Source: an uncultured Muribaculum sp.
GTDB taxonomy: Bacteria; Bacteroidota; Bacteroidia; Bacteroidales; Muribaculaceae
Assembly (NCBI GenBank): GCA_910587665.1
Contig: CAJUMZ010000003.1
Span: 1-64,000 of the forward strand
Reading direction: 5' to 3'
DNA: 64,000 bases
Positions within the stretch are counted from its first letter, which is position 1, and every line of letters starts with the position of its first letter. Below the pieces are notes generated by a model that was not told where the DNA came from, searched no databases, and saw only the letters and a list, made by a program, of their open reading frames with translations. The position numbers and the translations under genes are program-made. Shown one piece after another: positions 59,128 through 64,000 of the stretch.

Positions 59128-60144
59128 ATGGAGCTACGCCCCGGACCATACAAGCCATACATAGCCGCCCCGTCACGTTACGACGGGAAAATGCCTTACC
59201 TTCGTTGCGGCGTCTCCGGACTTCGCCTCTCGGCGCTGTCGCTCGGATTCTGGTGGAATTTCGGCTATGACGAGACATTCGCCTCTTGTCATGAGCGCGT
59301 AACCTGTGCCTTTGACAACGGCATAACGGTATTTGACCTCGCCAATAATTACGGACCTCCATTCGGCGCAGCCGAAGAAATGATGGGTCGCATAATCGCG
59401 AAATCGATGCACACCCACCGCCATGAGATGATAATCACCAGCAAGGCGGGACATGACATGTGGGAAGGGCCCTACGGCGACGGATCGTCGCGCAAGATGC
59501 TCATGACCTCAATTGATGAATCGCTGTCGCGAATGGGCATCGACTATGTCGACATATTCTATTCACATCGCTACGACGGATTCACCCCGATAGAGGAAAC
59601 AATGCAGGCACTCGCCGACATAGTAAAAGCGGGGAAAGCTCTCTATGTAGGGCTGTCGAAATATCCCGCCGACAAGCTTGCCGAAGCACTCGCCTACCTG
59701 AGCGAGGCCCGTGTGCCTTGTATCGTATATCAGGACAAATCCAACCTCCTTATCGACAATCTTACGGAAGAACGTCGCGCCACGCTTGAAGCATTCGGCG
59801 TCGGATACACGGCATTCAGCCCGCTTCAGCAGGGAGTGCTGACCGACAAATATCTCAATGGCATACCTGACAATTCACGAGCCGCACAGGGCAAACACCT
59901 TCATCGCTCCGACATAACCGACGAACTGGTCGCAAAGCTGCGCCGCCTTAACGACATCGCGGCCGACCGCAACCAGACTCTCGCCCAAATGGCGGTTGCA
60001 TGGCTGCTTGACAATCCAATGACAGCCTCCGTAATAATAGGTCCGCGTACCATCGAGCAGCTAAAATCGTTGCTTCCGGCAGTCGACAACACGACATTCA
60101 GCGAGTCGGAAAAAAGCGCGATAAAAGCAATTCTCAACTCATGA
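59128..60144 (+). CDS. Aldo/keto reductase
   Basis: A 338-residue NADPH-dependent oxidoreductase of the AKR family, closest in pattern to the YghZ/Kv-beta-like group. DLANNYGPPFGAAEEMMG carries the catalytic Tyr (about 75) preceded by Asp, and IITSKAGHDMW the catalytic Lys (about 114). YVDIFYSHRYDGFTPIEETM and KALYVGLSKYPADKL are family phrases, as is the NADP-binding ASVIIGPRTIEQL near residue 293. The substrate is unknown. Its stop overlaps the following lipoprotein gene (ATGA, 4 bp). Confidence 0.92.
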   Translation: MELRPGPYKPYIAAPSRYDGKMPYLRCGVSGLRLSALSLGFWWNFGYDETFASCHERVTCAFDNGITVFDLANNYGPPFGAAEEMMGRIIAKSMHTHRHEMIITSKAGHDMWEGPYGDGSSRKMLMTSIDESLSRMGIDYVDIFYSHRYDGFTPIEETMQALADIVKAGKALYVGLSKYPADKLAEALAYLSEARVPCIVYQDKSNLLIDNLTEERRATLEAFGVGYTAFSPLQQGVLTDKYLNGIPDNSRAAQGKHLHRSDITDELVAKLRRLNDIAADRNQTLAQMAVAWLLDNPMTASVIIGPRTIEQLKSLLPAVDNTTFSESEKSAIKAILNS

Positions 60145-60632
60145 AAAAAACGATACCATACATATTTGCGGCACTGGCAACAGTGTCAACCGTATCATGC
60201 GGCGAAGTCAACGACGAGCGTATACCAACAATGAGCGTCAATGTGGAGCTTAGCAACCCCGGATACTGGGACATATACGGCGTGCACGGACTCGGACAAT
60301 CGCGCACATTCATAAAGAGCGAACGCATACCGGCAGATTTCCCGTTCACGGCAATGACATTCACCGGCTTCGGTGGCATACTTTTAGTCACCGACCTTGC
60401 CAACAGCCCCTTGGCCTATGATCTCGCCTGTCCGGTGGAGGTCGATCCGAAAGTAAGGGTAAGGTTTAACCCGGATAATCTTGAAGCGCGCTGTGAAAAA
60501 TGCGGGTCGGTCTACAATGTATGTGAATATCAGGGCAGTGCAGTGTCGGGTATAGCCTATGACCGCAAGTACGGGCTAAGACGCTATCGGGTGTTACCCG
60601 CATCGACCGGCGGCTATAATATCGTTTTTTAA
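60141..60632 (+). CDS. Cysteine-rich Rieske-like lipoprotein
   Basis: A 163-residue protein. A lipoprotein signal (MKKTIPYIFAALATVSTVSC) puts the lipidated Cys at 20. The second half resembles a Rieske domain with altered ligands: CPVE (Cys97), and CEKCGSVYN (Cys118, Cys121), in which the second His of a Rieske C-x2-H-G-S box is replaced by Cys; Cys128 follows. Box 1 lacks its His (Val99). I infer a degenerate metal-binding or disulfide-stabilised fold. It overlaps the aldo/keto reductase gene by 4 bp, so it is co-transcribed and translationally coupled. It could bind Zn or an unusual Fe-S cluster, or none at all. Confidence 0.7.
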   Translation: MKKTIPYIFAALATVSTVSCGEVNDERIPTMSVNVELSNPGYWDIYGVHGLGQSRTFIKSERIPADFPFTAMTFTGFGGILLVTDLANSPLAYDLACPVEVDPKVRVRFNPDNLEARCEKCGSVYNVCEYQGSAVSGIAYDRKYGLRRYRVLPASTGGYNIVF

Positions 60633-60640
60633 ATCCGCTC

Positions 60641-60671
60641 TTGCACAATCCGAAATAACTTGTTAACTTTG
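60641..60671 (+). promoter_or_regulatory. Promoter of tRNA-Leu
   Basis: TTG (60641-60643), 20 bp, TAACTTTG (60664-60671), 30 bp upstream of the tRNA. A small inverted repeat ACGCCT/AGGCGT (60674-60695) lies in the leader. Confidence 0.8.
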
Positions 60672-60701
60672 TCACGCCTAAACGCCCTGAGGCGTAAAGC
60701 T

Positions 60702-60785
60702 GCCTGAATGGTGGAATGGTAGACACGAGGGACTTAAAATCCCTTGGCCATTACGGCTGTGCGGGTTCGAGTCCCGCTTCAGGTA
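60702..60785 (+). tRNA. tRNA-Leu (anticodon TAA)
   Basis: An 84-nt cloverleaf with the long variable arm of tRNA-Leu. Acceptor GCCTGAA pairs with TTCAGGT, the anticodon stem AGGGA/TCCCT encloses loop CTTAAAA with anticodon TAA (reads TTA), and the T arm has GGTTCGAGTCC. The discriminator is A and CCA is not encoded. Confidence 0.96.
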
Positions 60786-60793
60786 CCGTCGGA

Positions 60794-60830
60794 GGGGAGT
60801 TGAGTCATAAGCTGACACAACTTCCCTTTT
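60794..60830 (+). terminator. Terminator-like hairpin between tRNA-Leu and the kinase gene
   Basis: Stem GGGGAGTTG / CAACTTCCC (one G-T pair) continued inside by GTCA/TGAC, followed by TTTT (60827-60830). It ends 11 bp before the kinase ATG, so it could terminate the tRNA transcript or act as an attenuator for the kinase gene. Confidence 0.7.
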
Positions 60831-60841
60831 CCATTATCATC

Positions 60842-61600
60842 ATGAATGCAGTAGTAAACAAGGAGTACGAAAGCCTTACGGAATACATAAAGTCGATACC
60901 GGCGATATTTGAATCGACCGGCACCGAGATATATCATAAGCGCAATATCGTAAAAATATTGCGGCATGACGATATGGATCTTGTGGTGAAACGCTATAAG
61001 AGGCCCAATTTGATCCAACGTATCGCCTACACATTTTTCTGCAAGGGAAAGGCAAAACGCGCCTACCTTTTTGCCGGGCGCATGCTTGACCTCGGCATCT
61101 CAACACCATTCCCCATAGCATTCATCGAGATAAAGAAATCGGGACTGCTTTCCGACAGCTATTTCATATCGGTCCGCACCTTTGACAGGTCGCTGTTTCC
61201 GGAACTTGTCGAGACTCCCGACTATAACGTTGAGCTTGCTTCTGAGGTAGCCCGACTGATGGTCAGGCTGCATGAAAAAGGAGTAATTCACGGTGACCCT
61301 AATCTGAGCAACATATTATATCATACCGATGCAGAAGGTAAAACGCATTTCACCCTCATAGACATAAACCGCACACGGTTTGGGTCTGAATTTACGGAAA
61401 GAGAGTGCCTTGCCAACCTTATGCGCCTCACCCACCGACGCGACCTGCTAAAACGGCTGGTAAGCGTATATGCCGAAGAGCGGAAATGGGATGTGCCCGA
61501 AACCGTGGAGAAGGTATTTGCCATGATCTCCCGATTCGAGCACAGACGTGAAATCAAAACCGAATTCAAACGGCTTCTGTCACCACTCAAACGAAAGTGA
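60842..61600 (+). CDS. Lipopolysaccharide kinase (Kdo/WaaP)-family protein
   Basis: A 252-residue RIO/KdkA-type kinase. The start was set at the ATG at 60842, as the open frame further upstream runs through the tRNA. Motifs: VVKRYKRPNLIQR (residues 48-60, the likely ATP-Lys region), the catalytic loop VIHGDPNLSN (about 148-157; Asp152) and the metal-binding LIDINRTRFG (about 172, DIN in place of DFG). The family phosphorylates lipid-A core sugars (Kdo or heptose), which is the likely role here. No promoter was seen in the 56 bp after the tRNA. The end overlaps the convergent barrel gene by 21 bp. Confidence 0.85.
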   Translation: MNAVVNKEYESLTEYIKSIPAIFESTGTEIYHKRNIVKILRHDDMDLVVKRYKRPNLIQRIAYTFFCKGKAKRAYLFAGRMLDLGISTPFPIAFIEIKKSGLLSDSYFISVRTFDRSLFPELVETPDYNVELASEVARLMVRLHEKGVIHGDPNLSNILYHTDAEGKTHFTLIDINRTRFGSEFTERECLANLMRLTHRRDLLKRLVSVYAEERKWDVPETVEKVFAMISRFEHRREIKTEFKRLLSPLKRK

Positions 61601-62266
61601 CAAGCCGAGACCGTTAAGCGTCACTGTATTGTCGTTCCAGTAATTATAGTTATTATTGGATGTGATCAATTGGTAGACAACTCCGATATTTACAGCCTGA
61701 CGTGGATTGACGGAGCTTATAGGCACTCTTACTCCGATAGCGGGCTTGCAGTAGAACTGGGCGTCACCGGTCATACAACCGTGCTGTAACCGCAGATAGC
61801 TGTTGCCCATGAGCCATAGCGCGCCAAGCTTTATGTCGGCAAAAAACGACACACCGCCGGTATTTCCGAAATTAAACCGGAAGTCGGAGAATACCGGTAT
61901 CATCACCTTTGTTGAGGCATTGGAATGATGCCAGTAATCAGGGCGACCATTGTCCTCGACGGGAAGGTCGCTATTTGTCATCGCAACCTCCACACCAAGA
62001 CCCGCTCCCATGAAAAACCATGAAGAGTACTGAAAACCCTGCGATGTGGTCACGCCGATTATGTTGGCACGGTTGTCACCAAGTCCAGCCACACCGGAAA
62101 GCTCGATAAAGCCCTTGTAATTCATCGAGCCGGAAATCGCCGGTGAAATAATGCCGGGAAGCTGATTGGCAATTTCATAATACTGTGCGCTCGCCTGCTG
62201 CCCGGCAGCCAAAGCCGTAACACACGCCGCCACGGCAATGATCCTTTTTATACAATTCAGAGACAT
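61580..62266 (-). CDS. Outer-membrane beta-barrel protein
   Basis: A 228-residue exported protein. The signal peptide ends QQASAQ (residue 28). The mature protein begins YYEIANQLPGIISPAISGS and shows repeated amphipathic strands (FIELSGVAGLGDNRANIIGV, SSWFFMGAGLGVEVAM, FDFRFNFG-like). It ends in aromatic FEW, fitting an outer-membrane barrel of about eight strands. Function unknown. It lies behind the GH43 gene in the same direction, with a 96-bp gap that contains a hairpin. Confidence 0.8.
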   Translation of the reverse strand: MSLNCIKRIIAVAACVTALAAGQQASAQYYEIANQLPGIISPAISGSMNYKGFIELSGVAGLGDNRANIIGVTTSQGFQYSSWFFMGAGLGVEVAMTNSDLPVEDNGRPDYWHHSNASTKVMIPVFSDFRFNFGNTGGVSFFADIKLGALWLMGNSYLRLQHGCMTGDAQFYCKPAIGVRVPISSVNPRQAVNIGVVYQLITSNNNYNYWNDNTVTLNGLGLSLSFEW

Positions 62267-62306
62267 AAGTAAAACAATGTTTTTTTACATTATATAACAT
62301 ATAACA

Positions 62307-62332
62307 CCCTGCAACTCGACTTTGTTGCAGGG
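62307..62332 (-). terminator. Hairpin between the GH43 gene and the barrel gene
   Basis: Perfect 9-bp stem CCCTGCAAC / GTTGCAGGG with an 8-nt loop, 30 bp past the GH43 stop. No T-run follows, so it may be a terminator, pause or processing site. Confidence 0.5.
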
Positions 62333-62362
62333 CGTCATATCATTGTGTCACATGTAGAAATA

Positions 62363-63820
62363 TCAAGGCTTGCGGAAACGCCACTTACAGTTGTCAGAGC
62401 TGAAATCAAACTCTCCGAGAGCCGGCGTGCTGTCGGCAACCGACATCAGGACAAGCTTACGGTCACTTCCCGGTATCCGGGCCGGCATTATTCGGTAAGT
62501 GCCGTCGACAAGCTGCTCAATGCGCCACAGCTGCTCCAGAGCACCGGTATATTGCGGCACAGTGATGACCTCGGCATCGGAAGTGGCGGCAAGCGCCCTC
62601 TCAGTACCCTCTATCGTAATCTTGAAATATGGAGCCGTAAGGTAACCGCCGGCCTCGGGCACCTCGGTGATTGTCCATTTCTGATGAGGGCGGAACATAT
62701 AGTCGCCGAGACGCACATTAATGTCGCCGTCGCTCCATGAAGCTATCACATCGTCAAGTGTCTGCGGTTTAAGAGGCAGAAGGGGCTCGGTAACAGGTTC
62801 CCAGAAACGATGGCGGCTGCCTTCCATACGCCGAAAGTCGACACACAGTTCGAGCGCGTAGCCGCGTCGCTCCGACTCGATCTCAAATGTACCGCCACGG
62901 AAAGCCTCGCCTGCGACAGGCCATCCGTCGCGCCACAGCAGCGGATAAAACGCGAGCACACTCATGCCGCCCCGGTTGAAGTCAGCTTCAAAGTGGCATG
63001 ACATCTTCTCCACCCCTTCTTCCTCGACGTAACGTCCGAAATGTCCCGCACCGGTCATGTTGTCACGGGCGGCAATCACCATTTTACCGCCGCCGCGCAG
63101 CATATCCCTGCCAAGGCGGTCAAGATACGGGCCTTTTACATCACGCGACCTGCCTACCACGATATTATAGGTAGAGTTGGGACCGTCGCAGCATGTACCG
63201 TGGGTGCCGAGCAGATAGTACCACCCGTCACGATATATGAGATCAGTGGCCTCGCAATCTATGGCGATGTCAACGGGCTCGTTTCCCTCGACTCTCGCAC
63301 CTGTGGCGGGGTCGAGCTCCACCAGACGGATAAATCCGAAATATGTGCCGTAGGAAAGCCACAATCTCCCGTCAACCGGATCAAGCAGAAGCCCGGCGTC
63401 AATGGCGTCGCAGTCATCACCGTCTTCCGACCACGCCACCTCTATCGGCTCGGTAAATGCAAAGTCGGGCGACGAGGGATCGAGGGTCTTGTTCCACATT
63501 GTGAGCACAGAGCCTTTATGAGAGCCGCCAAGCCCTCCCCCGGTGGCACTATAAGCCACCAGATACCTGTCGCCGATCTTAACGGCGTCAGGAGCCGCGC
63601 CACGTCCGGGGCGGACAGCCCCGCCATGCCATGACCATCCGTCATCGGAAATCAGTCCGCCACCACCGGTGCCGAACGTATAATATTTACCGTCACATTC
63701 CATCACCGTCGACGGGTCATGGATGTACGGTTCTCCAATCTGAGCCACAGCAGTCTGCGACAATAACGAGGCGGCTATGCAAGTAGCGCCCAAGGCATAT
63801 CTTATGTTAATGGATTTCAT
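62363..63820 (-). CDS. GH43 family glycosidase with lectin-like C-terminus
   Basis: A 485-residue secreted enzyme, arabinan- or xylan-type GH43 class. A signal peptide (residues 1-26) is followed by a five-bladed propeller. The three acidic residues of the clan are visible: the base Asp in YIHDPSTVM (about 35), the pKa-modulating Asp in CDAIDAGLLLD (about 140) and the acid Glu in CEATDLIYRDGWYYLL (about 190). The last 110 residues (LEQLWRIEQLVDGTYRIMP, ending CKWRF) look like a ricin-type beta-trefoil carbohydrate-binding domain. Endo-arabinanase, arabinofuranosidase or xylosidase cannot be distinguished. Its start overlaps the end of an upstream gene by 4 bp. Confidence 0.85.
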   Translation of the reverse strand: MKSINIRYALGATCIAASLLSQTAVAQIGEPYIHDPSTVMECDGKYYTFGTGGGGLISDDGWSWHGGAVRPGRGAAPDAVKIGDRYLVAYSATGGGLGGSHKGSVLTMWNKTLDPSSPDFAFTEPIEVAWSEDGDDCDAIDAGLLLDPVDGRLWLSYGTYFGFIRLVELDPATGARVEGNEPVDIAIDCEATDLIYRDGWYYLLGTHGTCCDGPNSTYNIVVGRSRDVKGPYLDRLGRDMLRGGGKMVIAARDNMTGAGHFGRYVEEEGVEKMSCHFEADFNRGGMSVLAFYPLLWRDGWPVAGEAFRGGTFEIESERRGYALELCVDFRRMEGSRHRFWEPVTEPLLPLKPQTLDDVIASWSDGDINVRLGDYMFRPHQKWTITEVPEAGGYLTAPYFKITIEGTERALAATSDAEVITVPQYTGALEQLWRIEQLVDGTYRIMPARIPGSDRKLVLMSVADSTPALGEFDFSSDNCKWRFRKP

Positions 63821-64000
63821 AATTTTTCTATAGTAAAATCAGTTACGGGCTCTCCCTTCTCATTGACAAAACGCACACAGAAATCGCTCATTCCGGGACC
63901 GTTGATTATGGCACCGCGGATAATGTTGCGACCTTTTTTCAATGTGATACGGCGCGACATGGCGTCGTCGGCAACCATGCGCCTGTCGCCCGACAGCAAC
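63817..64000 (-). CDS. Partial gene, C-terminus of a probable carbohydrate-active protein
   Basis: The frame is open to the window edge; 61 C-terminal residues are visible. The phrase KKGRNIIRGAIINGPGMSDF followed by FVNEKGEPVTDFTIEKL resembles the C-terminal jelly-roll of secreted glycosidases, in which such a segment often ends the protein. The true start is outside the window. It overlaps the GH43 gene by 4 bp, which indicates one operon. The enzyme class cannot be given. Confidence 0.55.
   Translation of the reverse strand, partial: LLSGDRRMVADDAMSRRITLKKGRNIIRGAIINGPGMSDFCVRFVNEKGEPVTDFTIEKL

Noticed and set aside
60716..60841. Upstream extension of the kinase frame into the tRNA-Leu gene.
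   Set aside because: The frame would be translated from tRNA sequence; the ATG at 60842 gives a complete kinase.
1..64000. CRISPR arrays, rRNA operons, insertion sequences or prophage.
   Set aside because: No regular spaced repeats, rRNA-like sequence, transposase, integrase or phage structural genes were found when reading the window.

Overview
The window reads as a stretch of chromosome from a gut Bacteroidales, most likely of the Muribaculaceae type. The evidence is the recurrent Bacteroidetes promoter pattern (TTG, about 20 bp, then TAnnTTTG), the absence of Shine-Dalgarno sites, the short Bacteroidetes RpoD, a BspA-like surface protein with a type IX-like tail, a DUF4835 gene in the dnaN-coaBC-recN cluster, and glycan-degradation genes. 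No rRNA, CRISPR array, transposase or integrase was seen. The family assignment is inference.

Left part (1-11.3 kb): tRNA-Arg(TCT), a porin plus Fur-family regulator pair, a secreted BspA-like leucine-rich repeat protein with a long structured leader, and a GH31 glycosidase next to a membrane-spanning one-component regulator (beta-propeller sensor plus AraC DNA-binding domain). Two 15-bp direct repeats 21 bp apart lie just upstream of the GH31 promoter and are a probable operator for that regulator. A nucleoside phosphorylase follows.

11.4-18.2 kb is an AT-rich island holding one three-gene operon: a giant DUF4011/SF1-helicase/Vsr-like endonuclease/DUF3320 protein, an unrecognised 60-residue protein, and a membrane-anchored NERD nuclease. 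This is the best candidate for a little-described defence system. A second defence or stability locus, an AbiE-type toxin-antitoxin pair (28.1-29.8 kb), has a clear operator over its promoter.

The rest is mostly core genome: hisS-umuD-umuC, rpoD, a Do-type protease, prs, a cytosolic GH13 amylase with a patatin lipase, the dnaN-exonuclease-coaBC-DUF4835-recN-rlmB cluster, an Mla-like lipid ABC pair, udk-lptB, and a CPBP protease. Two efflux operons follow: a MacAB-TolC set with its own LytS/LytT two-component pair (41.4-47.7 kb), and an RND-adaptor-TolC set with a PII-like protein and a stand-alone TrpB2 (47.7-55.2 kb). Next come ilvA, pyrE, an SRPBCC protein, argH, an aldo/keto reductase and a cysteine-rich Rieske-like lipoprotein. 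The right end carries tRNA-Leu(TAA) followed closely by a WaaP/Kdo-kinase-like gene, then an outer-membrane barrel, a GH43 enzyme and the end of another gene, probably part of a glycan locus that continues beyond the window.
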